From Nocardia vulneris (GTDB taxonomy: Bacteria > Actinomycetota > Actinomycetes > Mycobacteriales > Mycobacteriaceae): 64,000 nt of DNA. Positions 50,918 to 59,458 of the stretch are shown piece after piece. Position numbers and translations under genes: made by a program. The DNA lies in contig NZ_BDCI01000003.1 of the NCBI RefSeq assembly GCF_001613425.1, positions 1 through 64,000 on the forward strand. Reading direction: 5' to 3'. How positions within the stretch are numbered: the stretch's first letter is position 1; each line of letters starts with the position of its first letter. The notes beneath the pieces are model-generated. The model saw nothing but the letters and a program-made list of their open reading frames with translations. It was not told the origin of the DNA and ran no database searches.

Positions 50918-51834
50918 GCGACATAACCGAATGGCGGGGGCGGTGTGCTGCTGGTGCCGGTGAGTCGCCGACGAAAGATCAGGACATCTTCGTGTGCGAT
51001 GAGGTGGGTCGGTAGGCCGGTGCGGCGTTGCTTCACGACGAAGTCGCGTTGGAAAAAGCTGCTGCGGGCGATGAACTCTCCGTCGGCTAGGCGCCCTAGC
51101 AGGGCGACGCAGCGTTCGGTCGGTTCGAGGCCGGCCGCGGTGCCGCAGGCGATGATGTACGAAGGCAGGTCGACCAACTCGGCGTGCTGTCGCCACGGGC
51201 GGGCGGTGATCACGACGTGTCCGCCGGGCCGCACGAATGCGGCGCTGCCGGACAGGATTCGGGTGAACCCGGACAGCAGCCTGTTGAGGCCGACGTTGGC
51301 GAGTTGCCCCCGATTCAGGGTGGACCCGTATCGGTGGTTGTATTTGTGCACTTTCGTGCTGGGGCCGGTCTTGACGCGGCCATGTATGGAGTCTCCGTAC
51401 GGTGGTGAGGTGATCACAAGATCCACGGTGTCCCGGTAGTGGTCGGGGAGGATGGCGTCGAGGCGGCGGGCGTCGCCGGTATAGACCGCCGCGTCGCTGG
51501 TGATCCCGGCGGCGCGGGCCTGGTCGAGGTTGGTGCGGGCGACAGTCGCCCAGCGGTTTTCGTATTCGACGCCGAGTGCGCAGCGGCCGAGGTGGACTGC
51601 TTCGACGAGGGTGGTGCCGGTCCCGCACATCGGGTCCAGTACGAGGTCGCCGGGGCAGGTGTAGTGGGTGATGGCGTGGGCGGCGACGGCGGGCAGCATT
51701 TTCGCGGGGTGGGCGGTGCCGTCGGGGTGATAGCGGCCCCGTCGTTGCGTAGCAGGGGCGTGTTGCGCGGTCGCCCATACCGACACCGCTAGCGCGGGTT
51801 TCGGGCCGGATGCAGGGGCGGGAAGTTCGTTCAT
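50914..51834 (-). CDS. DNA methyltransferase (N4/N6 type)
   Basis: This is a 306-residue AdoMet-dependent enzyme with cofactor motif LDPMCGTGTTLVEAV near 65-80 and catalytic TSPPYGDS near 140. The S/TSPPY form is usual in N4-cytosine methyltransferases; N6-adenine enzymes usually use DPPY, so I lean to m4C. Such enzymes on mobile elements protect DNA from restriction or regulate transfer. No cognate nuclease is adjacent. The stop overlaps the DUF2637 gene; the upstream gene is a degenerate relative. Confidence 0.85.
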   Translation of the reverse strand: MNELPAPASGPKPALAVSVWATAQHAPATQRRGRYHPDGTAHPAKMLPAVAAHAITHYTCPGDLVLDPMCGTGTTLVEAVHLGRCALGVEYENRWATVARTNLDQARAAGITSDAAVYTGDARRLDAILPDHYRDTVDLVITSPPYGDSIHGRVKTGPSTKVHKYNHRYGSTLNRGQLANVGLNRLLSGFTRILSGSAAFVRPGGHVVITARPWRQHAELVDLPSYIIACGTAAGLEPTERCVALLGRLADGEFIARSSFFQRDFVVKQRRTGLPTHLIAHEDVLIFRRRLTGTSSTPPPPFGYVA

Positions 51835-51875
51835 GACAGGTCCTTCCGGGAAGCAGTGGCGGTGGCGGGCTCTGC

Positions 51876-52496
51876 TCAGGCGGCGTGGTCGACGGCGGCG
51901 GCGAGGTTCTGGTCGTCGGGGCGTATGAAGACGGTGAGGTCGATGTGGGCGACGTGGTGGCGGTTTTCGGGGTGGCTGTGATGTTCGGGGGCGGGGATGG
52001 TGTCGTCGCGGATGGGAGTGGCGACGATGTGGGACAGGTACAGCAGGTCTGCGGATTGCGCGGCGGTCACGATGGGGCCGGTGGGGTCGTCGAGGGTGTG
52101 GGCGGGGGTGAGGCCGGTGCGAGTCAGTACTGCCAGGACCGCGCCGCCGCGGAGTTGGTCGGCGGCGGTGAAGGCGAGGCGGGTGTAGCTGTCGGTGCTG
52201 TGCGGGTGTGTCGGTGCGGGCAGCAGGCTGGCAATGATGAGGTCGGCCTCGCCGCGGGTGGCCGGCGAGTCGGTGCTGATCTCGCGGCCGGTGTCGGCGA
52301 GCTGGGTGTGGGCGCGGCGGGCGGCGAGTTGGTGGGTCTTGGTGGCGGCCAGCAACCGCACACGGGCGGCGGGACGGCTGAATTCGGTGATCGCCCGGCG
52401 CAGCACCACCGCGGGCCAGAGGTCATTAGGGTCTAGCACGTCTGCTCCGCAGGCCCAGATCGTGGACGGTATGGCGGCGGGGTGGGGTTCGTTCAT
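51876..52496 (-). CDS. Methyltransferase-like partner lacking the SPPY motif
   Basis: This 206-residue protein has a Rossmann-like layout resembling the methyltransferase next to it (VLDPNDLWPAVVLRRAITEFS and ADLIIASLLPAPTHPH in place of SPPY). The AdoMet motif lacks the glycine loop, so it is probably inactive as an enzyme and might bind or shape the active subunit. It starts the minus-strand operon with the methyltransferase and DUF2637 genes, separated by about 40 bp. I am not certain of the relation. Confidence 0.55.
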   Translation of the reverse strand: MNEPHPAAIPSTIWACGADVLDPNDLWPAVVLRRAITEFSRPAARVRLLAATKTHQLAARRAHTQLADTGREISTDSPATRGEADLIIASLLPAPTHPHSTDSYTRLAFTAADQLRGGAVLAVLTRTGLTPAHTLDDPTGPIVTAAQSADLLYLSHIVATPIRDDTIPAPEHHSHPENRHHVAHIDLTVFIRPDDQNLAAAVDHAA

Positions 52497-52925
52497 GGGT
52501 GACAGCCCTTCGTATAACGGAACTCGCGTACACCCAGGACTGCACCCACCTCCAGCAAAAATCGCCGATCAATTCTTTTCCGACACTCGAATGCCGATAG
52601 CGGATCCGTGCCGGAACCTCTGCGATTCGTGAATTCTTTCGGCACTTTCTCATTCTGCGAGCTCACGGCCGACCCCGCGCGTGGTCGGCGATGCCACCAG
52701 AACGCCACGAGACATACACAACGCCAGGCAGACGCAACTTTCTCACAGATGTCCGCTTTGGCGGCGGGCGCGAGCTACTCGTTGTCATGGTCGTGCACTG
52801 GTGGACTCTGAGTGGACTTCCCGAATGCTGTTCGTGGATTTGTTGCGTATTTCTCGTGGCGTCACCTTGCTGTCCTTTGCCTGGTCAGATTTCCCGATTT
52901 CGTTCTAGGCGAGGAGCTGATTCCC
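52497..52925. other. Divergent promoter region ahead of the conjugation module
   Basis: About 430 bp lie between the methyltransferase-like gene and the start of the conjugation module. I see no gene of its own. It probably holds both divergent promoters, but no element of the kinds described elsewhere stands out. Confidence 0.45.
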
Positions 52926-53852
52926 GTGAATTCACATGATCGCGATGTCACGAGCAGAGATCCGCGGTTGCCACTGACGGCGGTGATCAAGCATTTCGAA
53001 CGTATTGCTGATGAGGCGGTTCCGTTGAGCCCAGCATGCGTGGCGGCATTGCCGGAGTCGCCGGTGACGTGGCGGCGGTTGGGTGAGCTGCTGGCCGATA
53101 CCTCGGTGCCGTTCGAGGTAATGGATGTCGATCTTGTGTGGCGGTGGCTGCTCGAGCGTGCCCGGCGCGACGGCGAGGAGGCGGTGCTGGTGTGCGCGGG
53201 GCTGGCGGTGCCGATGCTGGCCGCGACCGCCGCGCGGCTGGCGCATCGGGTCGGCAGCGACCGCGCCGACGCCGAGGCAGCCGTGCTGGCCGCATTCGTG
53301 CATGCGGTCGGACACCTCAATCTGCGGAAAACCCGCGTGTGGTGTGCGCTGCGGTGGGCCGCGTTCCGGGGAGGGCGCAGGTGGGAGAAGCAGGAAGCCC
53401 TCAGCGGTATCCCGATCCCACCGGAGGATTTCGGACTGCGCGCACAGCGTTCCGGCGGTGACGTGGAGGCACTGCTGACGCTGGCGGTCGCCGAGGGCGT
53501 GATCGACGCCGAGGATGCCGAGCTGATCGCCGATACCCGATTGACCCGCCGCACGCTGATCGCACTGGCCACCGAGCGAGGTGAGCCCTACAAGCGGCTG
53601 CACAAACGTCGCAAACTCGCCGAGACCCGGCTACAGCGCTGGCTGCACGCCCGGATCGCCGACTCCGATTCCGACCGCACCAGCATCGTCGAAGCCTCCG
53701 CGCTCGATGCCGTTACCCGCTCCCAGCCCGGTCGACCGCTGATTTCCCCAGTGGCAGCGATTTCGGAGCGTTCCCGCGCCAGTACAGGGTGCGCGGAACC
53801 GTCTGCGGCCTCCGCGCATCCGACTCCTGCGGAGGTGAAGCGATGCGCATAA
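52926..53852 (+). CDS. Sigma-factor-like protein of the conjugation module
   Basis: This protein of about 308 residues was not recognised with certainty. The middle (DAEAAVLAAFVHAVGHLNLRKTRVWCALRWAAFRGGRRW) recalls sigma region 2, and the C-terminal half is helical with a basic tail. Such sigma-like genes often open conjugation operons in these elements. GTG 52926 was chosen because GAGGAG stands nine bases ahead; an ATG at 52812 would add 38 residues of unlike composition. Its stop is followed by the VirB2-like gene with overlap. Confidence 0.55.
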   Translation: MNSHDRDVTSRDPRLPLTAVIKHFERIADEAVPLSPACVAALPESPVTWRRLGELLADTSVPFEVMDVDLVWRWLLERARRDGEEAVLVCAGLAVPMLAATAARLAHRVGSDRADAEAAVLAAFVHAVGHLNLRKTRVWCALRWAAFRGGRRWEKQEALSGIPIPPEDFGLRAQRSGGDVEALLTLAVAEGVIDAEDAELIADTRLTRRTLIALATERGEPYKRLHKRRKLAETRLQRWLHARIADSDSDRTSIVEASALDAVTRSQPGRPLISPVAAISERSRASTGCAEPSAASAHPTPAEVKRCA

Positions 53853-54244
53853 CCCACTCCCCCACCACTCCACCCGACGAGCCACCCACCATCCGGTGCG
53901 GCCGTGGACAGCGCATCCTTGCGCGCAGCACCCTCGCGCTCGTCGTGAGCGCCGGGGTGCTCGCCGCGGCCGGTTCGGCCGGCGCCGAGCCTGCCTCGGT
54001 GCTCGCGGTAGCGGGGAGCTTCGATGAGGTACTGAACAACCTGCGTAACTGGCTGGTGGGGATCCTCGCGCTCATCGCCACGGTCTGCCTGACTATCGGA
54101 GGCGCCCGCTACCTGGTCTGCTCGGGAGACCCCGGCGAAGTCGAACGCGCCAAAATCGCACTCAAAGCCGCATGCATCGGGTACGCGCTGGCGATGCTGG
54201 CCCCGGTCGTCGTGGCCGTGCTCAAGTCGATCGTGGGCGGCTGA
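53843..54244 (+). CDS. VirB2-like pilin
   Basis: This 133-residue protein has a signal peptide-like first helix (LALVVSAGVLAAAGSAGAEP) and two further hydrophobic helices (WLVGILALIATVCLTIGGARYLV and ALKAACIGYALAMLAPVVVAVL), the normal layout of a type IV secretion pilin or its channel-lining relative. An AGGAGGTGAAG ribosome-binding site precedes the ATG. It shares its last bases with the next gene (TGATG). Position in front of VirB6 and VirB4 supports the assignment. Confidence 0.75.
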   Translation: MRITHSPTTPPDEPPTIRCGRGQRILARSTLALVVSAGVLAAAGSAGAEPASVLAVAGSFDEVLNNLRNWLVGILALIATVCLTIGGARYLVCSGDPGEVERAKIALKAACIGYALAMLAPVVVAVLKSIVGG

Positions 54245-56097
54245 TGATGGCCGCGCACCGCCGCAGCGTCTCGCCGCCGGTTCGTCGAGTGCTACTCGTC
54301 CTCGCCGCGGTAGCCGCGCTCCTCGCGTGCTGTGGCGGCCTCGCGGCGGCCGACCCGACGATCACACCGTCGCTGCCCCCGCCCGTGCCCACGGGCCCGG
54401 CACCGACCACTACTCCCCTGCCGCACGGCGCTCCCACCCCGGCTACTCCAGCCGTCCCCGGTCTCCCGACGCCCTCTCACGAGCCCGGGCCTCAACCCGC
54501 GAACCCCGCCGGTCCGACAGGCACGCCCAGTGACTGCGGGATTACCCATATCTCTGATTGCGTAGCCGAGGCAATCGACGGCTTCTTCCGCCGCCTGGTC
54601 GACTCGGCGCTGAACCCGCTGATGGACGTGCTGTCGGCGAACCTACTGACCACTCCGGATCCGAGTACCTGGCCGCAACTCGGCCAGCTGTGGTCCTCCT
54701 CGTGGCAGCTGATGCTGGCCATGTACGGGCTCGTGGTCATCGCCGTCGGCGTCCTGCTGATGTTCCAGGAAACGCTGCAGACCCAATGGGGGTGGCGAGA
54801 GTTGGTGCCCCGGCTGGTGGTCGGGTTCCTAGCGGGCGCACTGAGCATGGTGATCGCCACCGAGGCGATCCGCTTCGCCAATGCCCTCGCACAAGCGCTG
54901 GCCGGAGACGGCGTGTCCACCGACTCGGCGGTCACCGCGTTCAAGTCGATGATGCATGTCGGCGGCGGCACCGGGGCCACTCTGTTCGTCACTCTTATGC
55001 TCAGCGCACTCGTGGTGGTGCTGGCGACTCTGTCGATCTCGTATGTGATCCGCGTCGTCGTCACCGTCGTGCTCATCGTGTCCGCACCGCTGGTCATGAT
55101 GTGCCACGCCCTCCCGGCCACCGAGGGCATCGCCCGGTGGTGGTGGCGCGCCTTCTGCGCGTGTTTGGCCATCCAGGTCGTGCAGTCGCTGGTGCTGATC
55201 ACCGGGCTGAAAGTCTTTCTCTCGCCGGGAGGTTGGTCGTTCTTCGGCCCCGACACGACCGGCTTGGTGAACGTGATCGTCGCCCTCGCCATGGGCGTGA
55301 TCTTGGTGAAGATCCCATTCTGGCTGCTGTCGGCATTGAAGACCAGTCCAGGACGAGGAATGGTGTCCTCGCTCGTGCGTGGGCTGATCGCCTACAAGAC
55401 CTTTGGGCTGCTCGCCGGTATCGGCAAGTCCGTATCCGCCAGTAGGAAGCCTGCGCCGCACGGCAGCGGCGAAGCCGCCGATCCCTACACGAAGGTTTCT
55501 TCGACCCGCGACGGGCAGTTGATGCTGCCGCTCACCGGAGTCCGGCGTGTGCCCCGCCCACCCGCACCCGGCGAGCGCATCCCGCACGCGGCGACGGTTC
55601 CGGCCGCTGCACCGCAGGGCGAGCAGTTGACGTTGCCGCTGCCGCAGTTCCACGGCGGTGTCGACCTCGGCCCCAAACCCGCCCTCGGACGCAACGGCCA
55701 ATACCAGCTACCGATCAGCGTGCAACGCGCCCCGAAACCCACATCACCACAGGCTCCGCCGACCCTGAAACATGCTGCTGGAACTCGGGGTTCGCGATCC
55801 AAGCAGCTGGCGTTCGACTTCACCGAACCAGACCCCTACGCCAGCATCCGGCCGCTGCGCAACGGCCAATACCCATTGCCGATCGAGGTCCGCCGCACCC
55901 CGCCGCCCCACAGCGCATCCCCGCCCGCCGCACCGCCGCGCACCCCGCCCCCGACATCTGGCAGCGCACCGCCACGACCGCCATACCCACCGGTGCTTCC
56001 ACCAGCGCGTTCGTCCGGGCGGCAGTTACACCTGCCGCTTCCTGATCTACCTGTTCGCCGTCGTACCCGCCGAAACCCTGGGAGGGGATCGAAATGA
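54244..56097 (+). CDS. VirB6/TrbL-like channel protein with repeated QLxLPL tail
   Basis: This 617-residue polytopic protein has a signal peptide or first helix (VRRVLLVLAAVAALLAC) and a proline-rich linker. Six to eight membrane helices lie at about 150-380 (VVIAVGVLLMF, LVVGFLAGALSMVI, LVVVLATLSISYVI and others). This is the VirB6/TrbL arrangement that spans the inner membrane as the transfer channel. The cytosolic tail (about 400-617) is proline-rich and carries repeated short motifs: QLMLPL, QLTLPL, QLAFDF, QLHLPL and GQYxLPI variants. These are unlike the family core and are reported as a finding. Confidence 0.82.
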   Translation: MMAAHRRSVSPPVRRVLLVLAAVAALLACCGGLAAADPTITPSLPPPVPTGPAPTTTPLPHGAPTPATPAVPGLPTPSHEPGPQPANPAGPTGTPSDCGITHISDCVAEAIDGFFRRLVDSALNPLMDVLSANLLTTPDPSTWPQLGQLWSSSWQLMLAMYGLVVIAVGVLLMFQETLQTQWGWRELVPRLVVGFLAGALSMVIATEAIRFANALAQALAGDGVSTDSAVTAFKSMMHVGGGTGATLFVTLMLSALVVVLATLSISYVIRVVVTVVLIVSAPLVMMCHALPATEGIARWWWRAFCACLAIQVVQSLVLITGLKVFLSPGGWSFFGPDTTGLVNVIVALAMGVILVKIPFWLLSALKTSPGRGMVSSLVRGLIAYKTFGLLAGIGKSVSASRKPAPHGSGEAADPYTKVSSTRDGQLMLPLTGVRRVPRPPAPGERIPHAATVPAAAPQGEQLTLPLPQFHGGVDLGPKPALGRNGQYQLPISVQRAPKPTSPQAPPTLKHAAGTRGSRSKQLAFDFTEPDPYASIRPLRNGQYPLPIEVRRTPPPHSASPPAAPPRTPPPTSGSAPPRPPYPPVLPPARSSGRQLHLPLPDLPVRRRTRRNPGRGSK

Positions 56098-59000
56098 CTG
56101 TCACCGCGCGTATTCCTGCCGACGTCGAGCGCCGCGACAAGCTCGTCGGCCCGTTCACCGCCCGCCAGCTCGTCCTCCTCGCGGGCACTGCCCTCGCGTT
56201 GTATGTGGCGTGGCTGCTCACTCGCGCCGTGGTCTCGCCGCCGGTGTTCGTCGCGGGCGCGGTCCCGGTCGGTGCGCTGGTCACTGGCATGGTCCTGACC
56301 ACGCGCGAGGGGTTGTCCGGGGACCAGCTGCTGCTGGCCGCGATCCGGCACCGATTGCGTCCGCAGCGCCTGGTCGCCGCGCCGCACGGGCTGCCCGCAG
56401 TCCCGCGTTGGCTCACCGTCCACGCCCGTCAGGATTCGAATTCGGCGGCGCAGCAGCCGATCACGGCTGCCACCGCGCATCTGCCGCAACACGTCCGTGC
56501 GAGCGGTGAGGTCGGTGTCGTCGACCTCGGTGCCGACGGCTTGGCCGTAGTGGCCCTCGCGGGCACCGTCAATCTCGCACTACGTACTGCCAGCGAGCAG
56601 GCGGCGTTGGTCGCTCAGCTCGGCGGCTGGCTACACACCCTGCGCCAGCCGGTGCAGATCCTTATCCGCTCCACCCGCCTCGATCTGACCGGCCGCATCA
56701 CCGCCCTGCGCGGGGCCGCCGAACAGATGTCGCCCGAGCTCGGCGAGGCCGCCCGCGACCACGCCGCATTCCTGAGCGGCATGGCGGCTACCGAGGATCT
56801 GCTGCACCGGCAGGTCCTGCTGGTGTGGCGCGAATCCCTGCACGGAGCCAGCGCCGCCGCCCCCGGATTGGCCGGGCCGTCCGTCCGTACGCTCGCCACC
56901 GCGTTGCTGCCCAGCCGCCGCCGCGCTGCCCGGGAAGTATCGGCTTCCGCGCGTCGCTCAGCGGAGACCCGACTGCTGCGCCGCCTCGGTGAAGCCACCG
57001 ACATGCTGGCTCCGCTCGGGGTTACTGTCACCGGCCTCGACGATGTCCAGGCCACCGCGATCCTGGCCTCGGCCACCAACCCGAGCAGCCTTGTTCCGCA
57101 CTCGGCCGATATCGCCACTCCCGACGCCGTCATCACCACCGGCGACGCCGAACTCACCGACCCGACCGACACCGAACTCGACCTCCCTAGCCCAGGTGGC
57201 GGAGTTGTCATCGAGTCCACCGCACCCCAGGCTGGCCGCCGGAACCTGCTGCGACGCATCCGGTTCGGCACCACGTCGGTGTTCGCGCCGCAGTCGCTGA
57301 CCGTGGGTGCCCGCCATGTGGAGGTCGGTTCGGACTGGGTGTCGACTCTCGCGGTCACCGGCTACCCCCGCGAGGTCGCCGGCGGCTGGCTCGCGCCCCT
57401 GCTCGCCCATCCCGGCCGCGTCGATCTCGCCCTGCACATCGACCCGATCGACCCGCAGACCGCCGCGAACCGGCTGCGCCGCCAGCAAGCTCGGCTGGAG
57501 TCCTCGCGCCGCCACAACGCCGCCTACGGTCTGCTCGCCGATGACGTGCTCGACGTCGCCGCCGAGGACGCCGCCGACCTTTCCTCGCGTGTGGCCCGCG
57601 GCGAGGGCAGGCTTTTCCGGGTCGGGCTCTATGTGAGCGTGCACGCCAGCTCGGAAACCGAACTGGCCGAAGAGGTCGCCGCGATGCGAGCGATGGCGGC
57701 GAGCCTGCTCATCGACACCACCCACCTCACCTACCGCTCCGTGGCGGCGTGGACCGCGACGCTGCCGTTGGGGCTGGACCCGGTCAAGGCATGGCGCACG
57801 TTCGACACCGATGCGCTGGCAGCCGCGTTTCCGTTCACTTCCCCGCAGCTGCCGGTCGCCGACCCGGTCTCGGCGCACCGCCCGGACGGGGTGCTCTACG
57901 GCCGTGATGCCGCATCGGGGTTGGTGTTCTGGGATCGCTTCGCCGAGAACGTCCACAACCACAACATGGTGGTGCTCGGCCGCTCGGGCGCGGGCAAGAG
58001 CTATCTGGTCAAGTCCGAACTGCTGCGGTCTCTGCTGCGCGGTATCGAGGTCATCGCCATCGATCCAGAGGACGAGTATCGGCGCCTGGCGCAAGCGGTC
58101 TGTGGCACCGTCCTGCAGCTCGGTGCGCCGGGCGTGAGTCTCAATCCGTTCGATCTGGAAGTCCACACTCGCCCCGACGGTCGCCGCAGCGCCCCGTCCG
58201 ATGCATTGACGCGGCGCAAGCTGTTCCTGCATACCGTGATCCGGGTACTGCTCGGTGAGCAGACGCCCGCGCAGCGGGCGGTGCTCGATACCGCGCTGAC
58301 CGCGACCTACGCCGCCGCCGGTATCACCGAGGACCCGACGACCTGGACTCGTCCGGCCCCGACGCTGGGCGTGCTGGCCGAGCAGCTGCATGTGTGCGGC
58401 AGCAGCGTCGGTGTCGCGTTGGCCGAGGCGCTCTCGCCGTTCGTCGACGGAGGCGCGTTCGCCGGGCTGATCGACGGCGCGACCACCACCGCGCCCGAGG
58501 GCGGTTTCGTGGTGTTCTCCCTGCGCGAGCTGCCGGATGAGTTGAAAACCCTTGGCACGCTGCTGGCTTTGGACCTGACGTGGCGGCGGGTGTCCAACCC
58601 GGGCACCCGGCGGCCCCGGCTCGTGGTCGTGGACGAGGCGTGGTGGATGCTGCGCCAGGAAGCGGGCGGGGAGTTCCTGTTCCGGGCCGCGAAGTCCTTC
58701 CGCAAGTACTGGGCTGGCCTCACCGTCGCCACCCAGGACTGCGCGGATGTGCTGGGTACCGAGCTGGGCAAAGCGATCGTCGCCAACGCCGCCACCCAGA
58801 TCCTGCTGCGCCAGGCACCTCAAGCCATCGATGAGGTCGCTGCCGCGTTCGCTCTCTCCGACGGCGAGCGGCAGTTCCTGCTTGCCGCCGACCGCGGCCA
58901 GGGACTGCTCGCGGCTGGCTCGGACCGCACCGTATTCGCCTCGCTGGCTTCTGATTTCGAGGACTCGTTGATCACGACCGCACCGCAGTTCGGTGCCAGC

Positions 59001-59144
59001 GAGGACAGCGATCACGCCGACGTCGACCTGCCCACCGAGCAGACCGATCCCACCGCGGACCTCGATCTCGTTCCGGCCGAGCACGCCGGCGCCGCAGGCG
59101 AGGACAAGGACGACATTTTCCTCGACGTGCCCGGAGCGGTGTGA
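56094..59144 (+). CDS. PrgI-VirB4 fusion ATPase of the conjugation machine
   Basis: This 1016-residue protein has an N-terminal PrgI-type part with two helices (LVLLAGTALALYVAWLLTR, FVAGAVPVGALVTGMVLTT), then a long VirB4/TraC-type ATPase. Walker A GRSGAGKSYLVK lies near 628-640, followed by VIAIDPEDEY; Walker B RLVVVDEAWWML near 842 and QDCADVLGTELGKAIVANA complete the AAA-like core. VirB4 powers pilus assembly and substrate transfer. The PrgI-VirB4 fusion is characteristic of conjugative elements in Firmicutes and Actinobacteria. The start overlaps the VirB6 stop. Confidence 0.92.
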   Translation: MTVTARIPADVERRDKLVGPFTARQLVLLAGTALALYVAWLLTRAVVSPPVFVAGAVPVGALVTGMVLTTREGLSGDQLLLAAIRHRLRPQRLVAAPHGLPAVPRWLTVHARQDSNSAAQQPITAATAHLPQHVRASGEVGVVDLGADGLAVVALAGTVNLALRTASEQAALVAQLGGWLHTLRQPVQILIRSTRLDLTGRITALRGAAEQMSPELGEAARDHAAFLSGMAATEDLLHRQVLLVWRESLHGASAAAPGLAGPSVRTLATALLPSRRRAAREVSASARRSAETRLLRRLGEATDMLAPLGVTVTGLDDVQATAILASATNPSSLVPHSADIATPDAVITTGDAELTDPTDTELDLPSPGGGVVIESTAPQAGRRNLLRRIRFGTTSVFAPQSLTVGARHVEVGSDWVSTLAVTGYPREVAGGWLAPLLAHPGRVDLALHIDPIDPQTAANRLRRQQARLESSRRHNAAYGLLADDVLDVAAEDAADLSSRVARGEGRLFRVGLYVSVHASSETELAEEVAAMRAMAASLLIDTTHLTYRSVAAWTATLPLGLDPVKAWRTFDTDALAAAFPFTSPQLPVADPVSAHRPDGVLYGRDAASGLVFWDRFAENVHNHNMVVLGRSGAGKSYLVKSELLRSLLRGIEVIAIDPEDEYRRLAQAVCGTVLQLGAPGVSLNPFDLEVHTRPDGRRSAPSDALTRRKLFLHTVIRVLLGEQTPAQRAVLDTALTATYAAAGITEDPTTWTRPAPTLGVLAEQLHVCGSSVGVALAEALSPFVDGGAFAGLIDGATTTAPEGGFVVFSLRELPDELKTLGTLLALDLTWRRVSNPGTRRPRLVVVDEAWWMLRQEAGGEFLFRAAKSFRKYWAGLTVATQDCADVLGTELGKAIVANAATQILLRQAPQAIDEVAAAFALSDGERQFLLAADRGQGLLAAGSDRTVFASLASDFEDSLITTAPQFGASEDSDHADVDLPTEQTDPTADLDLVPAEHAGAAGEDKDDIFLDVPGAV

Positions 59145-59458
59145 TGCCGCCCTCGGGGCACGTCGACCACCACCGGCGCTGGCAGGTCTCGCCTGGCTAT
59201 CTCGGGACCTGTCCGGCCTGCGGCAAAGCGGGGTTCCGTAGCCGCAAAACCGCCAAACAGTATGCGCGACGCCGCTATCCAGGCGCGGGCCTGCGTGCTT
59301 ATGAGTGCCCGCGCCGGGCCGGGGCCTGGCATGTCGGTCATCCCGCGCCCGAAGTCGTCACCGGTGCCGTGCCCAAGCAGCTGTTCTACGGCCCCGGCGG
59401 GATCGGCGCACACCGCCACCGCTGCGGCACCCGCCGCATCCCGAAAGGCAGGCCGTGA
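59144..59458 (+). CDS. Zinc-ribbon protein of the conjugation module
   Basis: This 104-residue protein contains one CxxC knuckle (CPACGKAGF) and a second Cys/His set (YECPRRAGAWHVGH), enough for one zinc-ribbon. The rest is basic and would contact nucleic acid. It stands between VirB4 and the coupling protein in this module and overlaps both neighbours (TGATG). A role in delivering DNA or a relaxosome component is likely but unproven. Confidence 0.65.
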   Translation: MPPSGHVDHHRRWQVSPGYLGTCPACGKAGFRSRKTAKQYARRRYPGAGLRAYECPRRAGAWHVGHPAPEVVTGAVPKQLFYGPGGIGAHRHRCGTRRIPKGRP

